From Capillibacterium thermochitinicola (lineage in GTDB: Bacteria; Bacillota; UBA4882; UBA10575): a DNA stretch of 64,000 bases. Of this stretch, positions 17,303-25,529 are shown piece by piece. Where the stretch lies: the NCBI RefSeq assembly GCF_013664685.1, contig NZ_JAAKDE010000001.1:62001-126000 (forward strand), read 5' to 3'. Position 1 is the stretch's first letter. Each line of letters begins with the position of its first letter. A model generated the notes under the pieces. That model made no database searches, was not told the origin of the DNA, and worked only from the letters and a program-made list of their open reading frames with translations. A program made the translations under genes and the position numbers.

Positions 17303-17337
17303 AAGCAAAACGCCCCTTCATAGTAAAAAGGGGCGTT
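17303..17337 (-). terminator. Terminator of the oadB-oadG transcript
   Basis: On the minus strand AACGCCCCTT (17337-17328) pairs with AAGGGGCGTT (17318-17309) and is followed by TTGCTTCT. It lies 38 bases beyond the stop of the small oadG-like gene. Confidence 0.7.
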
Positions 17338-17375
17338 CAGACTGATAATTTCCCGCACAGGGTTAGGTTTGGACC

Positions 17376-17510
17376 CTATTGTTCTTCTTTATCCTCCGGG
17401 AAATATTTAACCAGTAATTTGATGGCCGAATAGATAATGATCATGCCGAAAAAGGTCACGGCCAGGCTCTGCAGCAGGATGCGTAAAGTGGTGACTATAT
17501 TATCGGACAT
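17376..17510 (-). CDS. Small membrane protein, OadG-like decarboxylase gamma subunit
   Basis: A 44-residue protein beginning MSDNIVTTLRILLQSL, with one membrane helix (about residues 13-34) and an acidic C-terminus ending EDKEEQ. It starts with ATG 17510, preceded by AAGGAGG, and lies 19 bases downstream of oadB in the same direction. OadG proteins are small single-span subunits that stabilise the biotin-dependent sodium pump, so size, topology and context fit. The sequence is too short for a motif-based call, and it is easily missed by automated annotation. Confidence 0.7.
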   Translation of the reverse strand: MSDNIVTTLRILLQSLAVTFFGMIIIYSAIKLLVKYFPEDKEEQ

Positions 17511-17529
17511 TCACAGAACCTCCTTTTTA

Positions 17530-18642
17530 CTATAATCCGAGGGAGCTGACAAGATAGATGAGGACTCCGGCGGCGAGAATGGAACCGACCTGCCCCGCGA
17601 CGTTGGCCCCTACGGCCTGCATCAGAACGAAATTGCCGGGATTCTCCTTTTGCGCCATCTTCTGAATCACCCGGGCGGACATGGGGAATGCGGAGATTCC
17701 GGCCGCCCCTATCATCGGGTTGACCTTCCGGGGAAGGAAAAGGTTGAGGAGTTTGGCGAACAAAACCCCGCCTGCCGTATCAAAGATAAAGGCAAAGAGC
17801 CCCATCATGAGAATCATGATGGTTTTCCAGGTTAAAAACTTCTCGGCGATCATGGTGGAACCGATGGTAATCCCAAGGAGGAGCGTGACCAGGTTGGAGA
17901 GTTCGTTCTGGGCGGCTTTGGAGAGCCTGTCCAGGACGCCGCATTCCCGGATGAGGTTACCGAACATGAGCGAACCGACCAGCGCGACGCTCATCGGGGC
18001 AATCAACCCCGCGACCATCGTGACGACGATGGGAAAGAGAATCCGGGTGGTTTTCGAGACCTTGTGCAGATTAAGATCCATCGGAATCCTGCGCTCCTCC
18101 GGCGTAGTCAGGGCTTTAATCACCGGCGGTTGGATCAACGGGACCAGTGACATGTAGGAGTAGGCGGCGACGGTGATGGGTCCAATCAACTCGCCGGCGA
18201 AGAGATTGGCCACATAGATCGAGGTCGGACCGTCGGCGGCACCGATGATCCCGATGGAGACCGCTTCTTTCAGGGAAAAACCCAATCCGCGGGCCAGAAG
18301 GGCTGTCATAAAGATCCCAAACTGGGCGGCGGCACCAAAGAAGAGCATGAAAGGCTGTTGCAGAAGCGGACCGAAATCGATCATGGCGCCGATGGCAATA
18401 AAGATCAAAACCGGAAAAAGTTCCGTGTGGATTCCTGCGTTATAAAGGATAGTTAGAAAGCCGTTTTCGCCGATGGCCGAAGAAAAGGGAATGTTGGCCA
18501 GGATGGCACCGAAGCCGATTGGTAGTAACAACAGGGGTTCATAGTCTTTCTTGATGGCAAGGTAGATCAAGACTCCGCCGATAACAAACATCACCAAAGA
18601 TTTCCACGTTATTGCCTGGATGGATGCGAGTAAAACTTCCAA
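17530..18642 (-). CDS. oadB: Sodium-translocating decarboxylase beta subunit
   Basis: A 370-residue multi-pass membrane protein of the OadB/MmdB/GcdB family, which couples decarboxylation of a carboxybiotin carrier to sodium export. The key segment GAADGPTSIYVAN contains the Asp known to be essential for sodium transport, and the C-terminal half contains GAAGISAFPMSARVIQ. Start TTG 18642 has AAGGAGG at good spacing. Only beta and gamma-like subunits are here; the carboxyltransferase and biotin carrier must lie elsewhere, so the substrate (oxaloacetate, methylmalonyl-CoA or glutaconyl-CoA) is undetermined. Confidence 0.92.
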   Translation of the reverse strand: MEVLLASIQAITWKSLVMFVIGGVLIYLAIKKDYEPLLLLPIGFGAILANIPFSSAIGENGFLTILYNAGIHTELFPVLIFIAIGAMIDFGPLLQQPFMLFFGAAAQFGIFMTALLARGLGFSLKEAVSIGIIGAADGPTSIYVANLFAGELIGPITVAAYSYMSLVPLIQPPVIKALTTPEERRIPMDLNLHKVSKTTRILFPIVVTMVAGLIAPMSVALVGSLMFGNLIRECGVLDRLSKAAQNELSNLVTLLLGITIGSTMIAEKFLTWKTIMILMMGLFAFIFDTAGGVLFAKLLNLFLPRKVNPMIGAAGISAFPMSARVIQKMAQKENPGNFVLMQAVGANVAGQVGSILAAGVLIYLVSSLGL

Positions 18643-18967
18643 TACAAGATACCTCCTTGTTTAAATTCGATCGTGCGGTTGAGGTTGGGCGTACGCAATT
18701 ACTATTTCATATTATAACAAGATACAGGGCGGAAAAAGAGATTTAACAAATATGCAATATTTTATTTCGCCCGTTCAAGGACGATTTCCGTTTAGGTGGG
18801 GAATGTTCAATAACAAAACGACCCGGGTTCGTCTGATCGTTTTGATACGGATCCCGGATCGACTGGGTGAACTTGGCACGCGCATCTGTTTCTTGACTGT
18901 GAAGGCGGGTGTCTTTCCTGGGTGGCGGAGGCAAGAAAAAGGTGCGGCCAATTTGGCGAACGAAGCT
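18643..18967. other. Gene-free gap between oadB and the phasin-like gene
   Basis: A 325-base gap. The oadB side carries a minus-strand TATAAT (plus-strand 18711-18716) with no clear -35, about 70 bases from the oadB start. AAAACGA/TCGTTTT (18817-18843) can form a hairpin with a 15-base loop. Short open frames occur on both strands, but none has a ribosome site or a recognisable product. On the minus strand, GCCAA/TTGGC followed by TTTTT near 18935-18958 may end the phasin-like transcript. Confidence 0.4.
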
Positions 18968-19291
18968 TTATTCGGTTGTTTCGCCCGCCGTCGGCGCACC
19001 GTATAAACGTGCTTCCAACTCTTTAACCCGTTCTTCTAAAGCAGTGTACTCTTCCTTCCTGATGTAGCCGAGGTTTTTCATGATTTCGCCAACCGTTTGC
19101 TGGATTGTCTCCTGGAGCGCTTTTTTTTCCTGTTCGCCCTTTTCCATCAGCTCATTGAGGATTCTTTTCCCTTCGGCCGCGGTGACTTCGCCCCGTTCTT
19201 CCAAGTCGCGGAGGAACTTCTCCGCCTTTTCGCGGGTTAGCGAGAAGGTGCCCAAGCCAAAAACCAATGATTTCTCAAGAAAACTTTTCAT
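18968..19291 (-). CDS. Phasin/PhaF-like coiled-coil protein
   Basis: A 107-residue hydrophilic helical protein (FLEKSLVFGLGTFSLTREKAEKFLRDL at the start, then long Glu/Lys/Gln heptads). It resembles the poly(hydroxyalkanoate) granule-associated family, PF05597-like. Many bacteria without PHA carry such proteins, and no polymer synthase is in this window, so a role in storage granules is not shown. ATG 19291 has GGAGGG upstream. Transcribed divergently from the next membrane protein gene. Confidence 0.7.
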   Translation of the reverse strand: MKSFLEKSLVFGLGTFSLTREKAEKFLRDLEERGEVTAAEGKRILNELMEKGEQEKKALQETIQQTVGEIMKNLGYIRKEEYTALEERVKELEARLYGAPTAGETTE

Positions 19292-19435
19292 CGCGTCCCT
19301 CCTTTCTTTCCATATTATAAACGGTTCGGATCAAAATTATCATCCGGTGAAATCGTCCGGACTTCAACGGACGAAAGGAACCGGCGGGGAAAGAGCGAAA
19401 TTAAACCATAACACGGCGGAAAGGAATGAGTGCTG

Positions 19436-19924
19436 ATGCGGAAAGCAATAATCTTCGTCTGCGGTCTGTTGTTGCTGCTCTTTGGGGCAGGCGGGCTTTT
19501 CCTCCCGATTTTCGGTTATTTTTGGGCGCGGGACTGGGCATCTTTTGTTTTCACGTTCGGTTTTCCCTTTTTTCCGGTCTTTTATCTACCTTTTGCCGGT
19601 TGGCTACTGGTCACCGGCGTCGGCCTTTTGGCCTGCCGGTCGTGGGCCTGGTATTCGGTGCAGGCTTTTTGGGTCTTTCTTCTTTGTGTCGGCTTATTGG
19701 CGCTGGTCAGTTTTAATCTCCTGTCTCCCGTCCTTCAGTCGGTGGTTGATGTTGGGGTCCGGTTGCGCATGGTGATCAACGCCGTGCTTGGCTTGTTGCT
19801 CGTGCTCCTGCCCGTCGGTGGCCTGGTCTTCTTTGGCCACGTCCGCCCGCTCTTTACCGCAGCGGTGGAGGAGCCCCCTTGGGCAAGGTGGTCCGCGGCG
19901 ACCGAAGAACGGTGGACCGAGTAA
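19436..19924 (+). CDS. Hypothetical four-helix membrane protein
   Basis: A 162-residue hydrophobic protein with four predicted membrane segments, very rich in Phe, Leu and Val (about residues 3-25, 33-60, 70-95 and 108-130), and a short polar C-terminal tail containing WARWSAATEERW. No family recognised. ATG 19436 is favoured over GTG 19430 because the GGAAAGGA ribosome site is ten bases away. It stands alone, and the next transcript has its own strong promoter. Confidence 0.6.
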   Translation: MRKAIIFVCGLLLLLFGAGGLFLPIFGYFWARDWASFVFTFGFPFFPVFYLPFAGWLLVTGVGLLACRSWAWYSVQAFWVFLLCVGLLALVSFNLLSPVLQSVVDVGVRLRMVINAVLGLLLVLLPVGGLVFFGHVRPLFTAAVEEPPWARWSAATEERWTE

Positions 19925-19944
19925 ACATAAATTGTTTATTTCTC

Positions 19945-19973
19945 TTGACAATTTAGTAATAAATGGATATAAT
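19945..19973 (+). promoter_or_regulatory. Consensus SigA promoter of the GGDEF gene
   Basis: TTGACA (19945-19950) and TATAAT (19968-19973), spacer 17: both hexamers are perfect. Transcription should begin near 19980. CGAAAAT/ATTTTCG (19992-19998 with 20008-20014) forms a leader hairpin just after it. Confidence 0.9.
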
Positions 19974-20045
19974 TTATACTATGTAAACTAACGAAAATTT
20001 AATATTCATTTTCGCGTTATAATCCAGGTAAAGGGGACGGTACCC

Positions 20046-21134
20046 ATTCTTTTAAAACCAGGGTTTTATTGTGATCCGCAAACTGGTTTTCTCAACCTTT
20101 TTGGGTTAATGAAGGCGTTGAAAGAAAAGCGCCATGCCGACCAGGGTGCCATTGTCTTTCTACGGTTCTCCCAACAACCGGATTGGGCGGGAGAAATGTT
20201 CCCGAGACTAAAGGAAGCACTCACCGATTTGACGCTGGAATTAAAGGTGCAGAGAAAGAAGATAAAGATTATCCCGGTCCGGCTTGCCGACGATCGGTTA
20301 TTACTGTTATATCCGGGGCTCACGCCAAGACGGGCGCTGATGATTACCGGTCGGTTGCAGGTCGTTTACAGCAGGCGGGTGGCGACGAGGGGCGGTCTTA
20401 GTCCCGATTTTCGGACTAATGTGATCGGATATGGTCCAGGCGAAAAGGAAATGACGGCCTTTTTGCGTCTGGTTTTTCATCATTTTTTACCGGAAACGGA
20501 AAGCACGGAGAAGGATTCGGGGGCGGTGGAAGAACTCCTGACTACTCTGGTGCCGCATATTGCCGAAAGTTATTTGCTGCTTGACCAAGCCCAAAACCTG
20601 GCCCTTTGCGATGATGTCTCCGGTTTGCCCAACCACCGGGCGGCCCAGACTGTCCTGGGGGAAAAGCTAAATAAATCCCTTAAGGAGCAGGCCCCGTTCA
20701 GCATCCTCTTTGTGGACGGGGACAACCTCCGGCAGTATAATGACGTCAGCTACCAGAAGGGTAACTGTATGATCCGGAAACTCGGTGAGATTCTGGCCAG
20801 CCAGTTGCGGCGGGGTGATTTTTTGGCCCGCTGGTTTTCGGGAGATGAGTTTTTAATTGTCCTCCCCGGTGCCGACCGCCGGAAAGCCGTGCGTGTTGGC
20901 GAACGCTTACGGCTTCTGGTGGAAGAGACCACGCGGGACTGGCTTTTTCCGATTACGATATCGGTGGGGGTGGCCAGCTTCCCCGAGGACGGGAAGAACT
21001 TGGAAGAGCTGCTCCGGAAGGCGGAAGAAGCCAATGCCCTGGCGAAAAAGAGCGGCAAAAATCAGGTCTGTGAGGCAAGGGCTTGTTACGGGGAGAGTGC
21101 CGCCGCGGTCTACCAGAAGAAAAAAACCTGTTGA
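20046..21134 (+). CDS. GGDEF-domain protein, probable ATT start
   Basis: About 362 residues. The C-terminal half (from about residue 195) is a GGDEF domain: DVSGLPNHRAAQT, FSILFVDGDNLRQYND, an RRGD stretch that resembles an inhibitory RxxD site, and ARWFSGDEFLIVLPG in place of GGDEF. It may make c-di-GMP, although the motif is altered. The N-terminal half starts CDPQTGFLNLFGL and looks like a second, degenerate copy of the fold. The first standard start, ATG 20109, has no ribosome site and would delete this conserved stretch. The frame is open upstream, and ATT 20046 sits nine bases after AAGGGG, 66 bases from the predicted transcription start. Confidence 0.8.
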   Translation: MLLKPGFYCDPQTGFLNLFGLMKALKEKRHADQGAIVFLRFSQQPDWAGEMFPRLKEALTDLTLELKVQRKKIKIIPVRLADDRLLLLYPGLTPRRALMITGRLQVVYSRRVATRGGLSPDFRTNVIGYGPGEKEMTAFLRLVFHHFLPETESTEKDSGAVEELLTTLVPHIAESYLLLDQAQNLALCDDVSGLPNHRAAQTVLGEKLNKSLKEQAPFSILFVDGDNLRQYNDVSYQKGNCMIRKLGEILASQLRRGDFLARWFSGDEFLIVLPGADRRKAVRVGERLRLLVEETTRDWLFPITISVGVASFPEDGKNLEELLRKAEEANALAKKSGKNQVCEARACYGESAAAVYQKKKTC

Positions 21135-21183
21135 ACGGCGTGTGACGGAAGGAAAGTTTTGGCGGGAATGGAAAATCCCGCCG

Positions 21184-21212
21184 TTGACAAAGGATCAGCC
21201 GCGTGGTAAGAT
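21184..21212 (+). promoter_or_regulatory. SigA promoter for T-box-tyrS
   Basis: TTGACA (21184-21189) and TAAGAT (21207-21212), spacer 17, immediately upstream of the T-box leader. Confidence 0.8.
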
Positions 21213-21480
21213 AAGGCCAAATTCCATAAGTGTTTCGAGGATCGGGTGAAGTAGGAACCGGTTTCGACAAAAGAGAGCCGGTGGTTGGTGCAAACCGGTG
21301 CGGCCGTTTCTGAAGTTACCCCCGGGAGAACGAAAACTTGAACCTGCCTCCGGCATTAGTAGAGTTTTCCGGCGTCAGCCGTTATCCAATGAGTGGCCAT
21401 TCTTTACATGAATGGCAATTAGGGTGGTACCGCGAGCAACCTCTCGTCCCTACCGGGACGGGAGTTTTTATTTTTACGGG
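21213..21480 (+). ncRNA. T-box riboswitch (tyrosine), tyrS leader
   Basis: The leader contains the stem I apical segment (GAGAGCCGGTGGTTGG and AAACCGG), a candidate specifier TAC at 21317-21319 for tyrosine, and the T-box core AGGGTGGTACCGCG at 21421-21434. A terminator follows: CTCTCGTCCC (21441-21450) with GGGACGGGAG (21455-21464), then a T-rich run. Uncharged tRNA-Tyr would stabilise the antiterminator and allow tyrS transcription. The specifier identity is inferred from position and from the downstream gene. Confidence 0.93.
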
Positions 21481-21490
21481 GAGGTAGTGA

Positions 21491-22723
21491 GTGTTGGCAA
21501 ACGCATTGGATCTTTTAAAGGAAAGGGGATTCTTCAAGCAAGTTACCCATGAGGATGAGCTCCGTAATGCGCTGGCATCCGGGGAAGTCACCGGCTATGT
21601 GGGTTTTGATCCGACGGCCGACAGCCTCCATGTCGGCCACTTGATGGGAATTATGGGCCTGGCCCATCTCCAAAGGGCGGGCCACCGTCCGATCGCGTTG
21701 GTAGGAGGCGGGACGGTTATGATCGGCGATCCGAGCGGCCGGACTGAACTGCGCCAGATGCTCTCCGTCGAAGTGATCAACCGGAATGCGGAGCGGATCA
21801 AAAAACAACTCAGCCACTACTTGGATTTCGAAAGCGGCCGGGCTTTACTGGTCAATAACGCCGACTGGATCCTTCCATTAAACTATATTGAGTTTCTGCG
21901 TGAGATCGGGTCCCAATTTTCGGTGAACCGGATGTTAACTGCCGAGTGCTTCCGGGCCCGCATGGAACGGGGACTCTCCTTTATCGAGTTTAACTACATG
22001 CTGTTGCAAGCTTACGACTTTCTGGTTTTGCACCGGAAATATGGTTGCATTTTGCAGATGGGCGGCGATGACCAATGGTCAAATATCCTGGCGGGGACCG
22101 ACCTGATCCGGCGCTTGGAAGGGAAAGAGGCCTATGGTCTGACCTGGCCATTGTTGACAACGGCCAGCGGAAAGAAGATGGGCAAGACCGAAGCCGGTGC
22201 GGTCTGGCTGGATCCGGCCAAGACCACGCCCTTTGACTTTTATCAATACTGGCGGAACACCCACGACGATGATGTGGAACGCTTTTTAGCCTGCTTTACC
22301 TTCCTGCCGATGGATGAGGTGAGAAGGCTGGGGGCTTTGCGCGACAAAGAGATCAACGAAGCCAAAAAGATCCTGGCCTTTGAAGTAACCAAGCTGGCCC
22401 ACGGGGAGGAAGAGGCCCGCAAAGCCCAAGAAACGGCCGAGCGTCTGTTTGCGGAAGGAGGCCAAGGCGGTGCGGCGGTGCCCGTCACCAAAGTGCAAAG
22501 GGCCGCCTACCCCGCTGGGATTCCCCTGCTCGACCTTTTGGTCCTGACGGGTTTGGTCCCATCGAAAAAGGAAGGCCGCCGTTTGATCGACCAAGGAGGT
22601 TTACAGCTTAACCAAAAACCCGTCACTGAAGTGGGCATGATAATTCAACCCCAGGATTACCAGGAGTCCGGCTTGCTTTTGCAAAAGGGAAAGAAAGTCT
22701 TCCATAAAGTGGAGTTTAATTAA
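21491..22723 (+). CDS. tyrS: Tyrosyl-tRNA synthetase
   Basis: Charges tRNA-Tyr. A 410-residue class I synthetase with YVGFDPTADSLHVGHLMG (HIGH-type motif HVGH), the tyrosine-binding FNYMLLQAYDF, GGDDQWSNILAG, and KKMGKTE as the KMSKS-type loop. A C-terminal S4 RNA-binding domain follows from about residue 345 (GLVPSKKEGRRLIDQGG). Start GTG 21491 follows GGGGAGG. Controlled by the T-box leader immediately upstream. Confidence 0.97.
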   Translation: MLANALDLLKERGFFKQVTHEDELRNALASGEVTGYVGFDPTADSLHVGHLMGIMGLAHLQRAGHRPIALVGGGTVMIGDPSGRTELRQMLSVEVINRNAERIKKQLSHYLDFESGRALLVNNADWILPLNYIEFLREIGSQFSVNRMLTAECFRARMERGLSFIEFNYMLLQAYDFLVLHRKYGCILQMGGDDQWSNILAGTDLIRRLEGKEAYGLTWPLLTTASGKKMGKTEAGAVWLDPAKTTPFDFYQYWRNTHDDDVERFLACFTFLPMDEVRRLGALRDKEINEAKKILAFEVTKLAHGEEEARKAQETAERLFAEGGQGGAAVPVTKVQRAAYPAGIPLLDLLVLTGLVPSKKEGRRLIDQGGLQLNQKPVTEVGMIIQPQDYQESGLLLQKGKKVFHKVEFN

Positions 22724-22747
22724 GGGCCGCCCGGCCTTATTTTTTTT
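22721..22747 (+). terminator. Terminator after tyrS
   Basis: AAGGGCCG and CGGCCTT pair around a CC loop, with one bulge, and are followed by ATTTTTTTT. The stem starts within the tyrS stop codon. Confidence 0.8.
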
Positions 22748-22808
22748 GGTGAACAAAAGGATGTTCCGACAGGATGTGGAATTAAAAAAGAAAGGAGGGA
22801 TTACGCTA

Positions 22809-24920
22809 ATGAGAAAAAGCCGGGGTGTTTTCTTTTTTTGTTTCGCGCTACTATTAATGGTCCTTTCCCCCCTTGCGGCGCAAGCCAACAGCGATCTCCT
22901 GAATTATCTGCCCCTTGGTGCCAATATTATCCAGTGTTTCGCCCTGGCCGAGTTTGATCCGGATCCGGATGGCGAGTACCTGGTGCTTTATACGCTGAAG
23001 GATAACTTTGCCCTCACATTGCTCGATTTGATTGACGGGCGTTACCAAGAGGTCTACTACGTGAACCTCGGGAAGGGGAGCAGCAAAACCGGTGGTAAGA
23101 TGAAATTCGGTGACACCGGCTATTCTTACCGCATTCTTCATGTGGATGACTTGGATGGCGACGGGATCTTGGAGTTCTGGACCATCTTTCAACCGGAAGG
23201 CTCCTCCCATGCCGAGTTAACGATGCATAAATACAAGAATAACTGTTATATTGCGGTGTTTACCGCCCGGGGTCAGTATGATCTCCAGTTTATGGACTAT
23301 GAAGGCCAGTTTGTCGTCCATGAGGTGAATTATCTCGGTGGAAACCCCAACAGTAATGTGCTGACGGTAACCAGCCGGGTGTGGGACCTGCGGGATCACC
23401 AATTAAAAGGCGGAACGGACGCCTATCAGATGACCCGGGAGGACTACCGTCATTTTTCCCGCTCCCGGCAGCGCCCGGTCCTCTTCGGGCCGGAGGCCAA
23501 AAAGGAGCGGACCACCATGTGCTGGGGCAAGGCCTTAAACAAACTGGCGGAGATTCCTTCCGGGGTGCGGGCGATCCTGCCTTTACTGCCCGGGAACGCC
23601 AACCTGCTCGAGTGGGAGGTGGAGCAAGCCCTGGATGATGATATCGATGAAGAATATGTCTTTACATATCTGGTTCCGTCGGCCAGCAGTCCCAGCAAAA
23701 TTATGATCCAGGCCGCCATGGCCGACTGGGATTTTGAACGTTGCCGTTACCGGTTGGTGCCGCTGCCCTTTCAAGCTTACGGCCGGGCGCGCGACCAGGA
23801 AGGGTACTTGTACAAATCGCTCTATATTTTACCGGGTAAGGGCCTGAACCATCTGGCGTTTTTAGGTAACGGCCTGGAACTGCCCTCCTTAAAACTGACC
23901 ATCTTGAACAATAACGGCCTCTATATGGAGGAAGCCGCCGTTTTTAATGCCAATTGGCATCTGCAGTTACTCGAGAAATATGAGAACCGGACCCTTAGCT
24001 ATCAGGTGATCACCGCCGATTTGGATAAGGGAACGGGACTACTGAAGACAAAGGTCTATTCGGCCTACCCGGAAGGGGCCTACCATGAATTCGGGGCTTT
24101 TGCGCCCGCCGGGGAAGAAGTACTGACGACCAGGGGTTATAAAGAACGTTATTACCATATTGAAGAACCGGTCTGGTCGGCCGGCGGCTATGAATACCTG
24201 CTCTTTCAGACCTTCCACGAGAAGGTTGATCCTTTTGCCAATCGTTTGCCCGACGCCAATTTTTCCGGACCACTGGTCGATTATATTTTTAAATACTTGA
24301 CGCCTTTCCGGATCCACCACTGGGTGGTGCGGGATCTGGACCGCGACGGGAAAGAAGAGGCTTTACTGTTAATGCGGACCGATGACAACCTCTGGGGGTG
24401 GCCCGAATACCGGGTCGGCCTTTTGCGGCAAGAGAATGGGTGGTTACAACTGCAAGAGCTTGGTCCGGCCTTTTCCAACCTGGGGGACGGGGAACCGGCC
24501 AGTGGCGTTTACCTCGCCGATATTTTGGAGGGCCGGGAGACGGAGATCATCTTTCTCCACCGGGAGTACGATCTGAAAACGAGGAGCCGTAAATTGCGGC
24601 TGGAGATCTACGCCAAACAAGGGCCGGCTTGGAAACGTGCCCACGAGATGGATCTGGTCTATGACGACCTGCTGCTGAGTTCGATCAATGGTGAACTTTG
24701 GCTCTATGGATTTGCGCGGGAAGGACAGAATAATGAAGAAGGAACCGTTTACGGGTTTGAATGGCGGAACGGACGGTTTAATTACCAACAAAGAAGTAAT
24801 GTTCCCCGTTTCAGTGCCTTTTTGAATACGCTTTCCGCGCGGCGGACCGACTTTTTGCGCCCCGAATACATGGTCTTTCCTCCGGTGGCGGAGCAGCCGG
24901 CAGGAACCGACCAACCATAA
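22809..24920 (+). CDS. Secreted protein with FG-GAP/VCBS-like repeats
   Basis: A 703-residue exported protein. The Sec signal peptide spans about residues 1-29 (VFFFCFALLLMVLSPLAAQA, likely cleaved after AQA). The mature part has no enzyme motif but repeats Asp-rich, calcium-binding-like loops: EFDPDPDGEYLV, DDLDGDGILEFW and RDLDRDGKEEALLL. These are typical of FG-GAP/VCBS beta-propeller blades; the rest is rich in Tyr, Trp and Leu. ATG 22809 follows AAAGGAGGG; the earlier ATG 22746 lies in the tyrS terminator. Function unknown; surface or spore-associated roles are possible. Confidence 0.65.
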   Translation: MRKSRGVFFFCFALLLMVLSPLAAQANSDLLNYLPLGANIIQCFALAEFDPDPDGEYLVLYTLKDNFALTLLDLIDGRYQEVYYVNLGKGSSKTGGKMKFGDTGYSYRILHVDDLDGDGILEFWTIFQPEGSSHAELTMHKYKNNCYIAVFTARGQYDLQFMDYEGQFVVHEVNYLGGNPNSNVLTVTSRVWDLRDHQLKGGTDAYQMTREDYRHFSRSRQRPVLFGPEAKKERTTMCWGKALNKLAEIPSGVRAILPLLPGNANLLEWEVEQALDDDIDEEYVFTYLVPSASSPSKIMIQAAMADWDFERCRYRLVPLPFQAYGRARDQEGYLYKSLYILPGKGLNHLAFLGNGLELPSLKLTILNNNGLYMEEAAVFNANWHLQLLEKYENRTLSYQVITADLDKGTGLLKTKVYSAYPEGAYHEFGAFAPAGEEVLTTRGYKERYYHIEEPVWSAGGYEYLLFQTFHEKVDPFANRLPDANFSGPLVDYIFKYLTPFRIHHWVVRDLDRDGKEEALLLMRTDDNLWGWPEYRVGLLRQENGWLQLQELGPAFSNLGDGEPASGVYLADILEGRETEIIFLHREYDLKTRSRKLRLEIYAKQGPAWKRAHEMDLVYDDLLLSSINGELWLYGFAREGQNNEEGTVYGFEWRNGRFNYQQRSNVPRFSAFLNTLSARRTDFLRPEYMVFPPVAEQPAGTDQP

Positions 24921-24987
24921 CCGCCGGCAGTTTTCGGCAGGGGCGTTTCGGGGACTGGAGGACTGAAGCGGTGGAACCGGAGGGGGG

Positions 24988-25494
24988 ATCCTTCTGGCTT
25001 ACCGGTTGGTCGGAGTTGGTTTATGGTTTGTTTTTCTTCTCGTCGTCCCGCGGCGGGAGTGGCGTGACTTATACCCAACCATCGTTTTCACGGCTTTACT
25101 GGCGACCATTACCGACCTGCTGGGGGTCACTCTCGGCCAATGGGAATACATCGGGCCGACGACCGGCGGTTTAAGTCTCTGGTCTGATTTGGGTATTGCC
25201 CCCCCACAAGGGGGGTTTGCCGTTTATTTGTCGAGACGGTATCCCCGTTGGGCTTGGTTGAACTGGTTCGTTTGGATTGGGGCCAATGCCGTGGGCGAAT
25301 GGCTCTTTGTGCAGTGGGGCCTCATCCGTTATCACCAGTGGAATACTTTAAAAGCCAGCCTTTTCTATATTCCCTTCTTTGCCCTGATCTTTCTTCAGGA
25401 GCGGTGGTGGCGTACGGAGCAGGCCGCCAGTAAGGCGGCCGAGTCGGCCGTTGGGTCCGGCCCAAAGAGGATTTTTACCGGCCGGCGTGATTAG
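24988..25494 (+). CDS. CBO0543-like membrane protein, start unclear
   Basis: About 168 residues with four or five membrane segments (LVGVGLWFVFLLVVP; TIVFTALLATITDLLGVTLG; WAWLNWFVWIGANAVGEWLF; ASLFYIPFFALIFL). It resembles small membrane proteins of the CBO0543 type, function unknown. The first accepted start, TTG 25006, has no ribosome site and cuts into the first helix. The frame is open back to 24967, and ATC 24988 follows GGAGGGGGG. Alternatively a GTG start at 24971 joins this frame if one G is missing from the G6 run at 24982-24987. The choice is open. Confidence 0.6.
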   Translation: MLLAYRLVGVGLWFVFLLVVPRREWRDLYPTIVFTALLATITDLLGVTLGQWEYIGPTTGGLSLWSDLGIAPPQGGFAVYLSRRYPRWAWLNWFVWIGANAVGEWLFVQWGLIRYHQWNTLKASLFYIPFFALIFLQERWWRTEQAASKAAESAVGSGPKRIFTGRRD

Positions 25495-25529
25495 CAGAAA
25501 GAAGACGGGTAGAATGGAGAAGAGGGTCG

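Noticed and set aside
18752-19006. Possible small gene between oadB and the phasin-like gene
   Set aside because: Frames on both strands lack ribosome sites and coding character.
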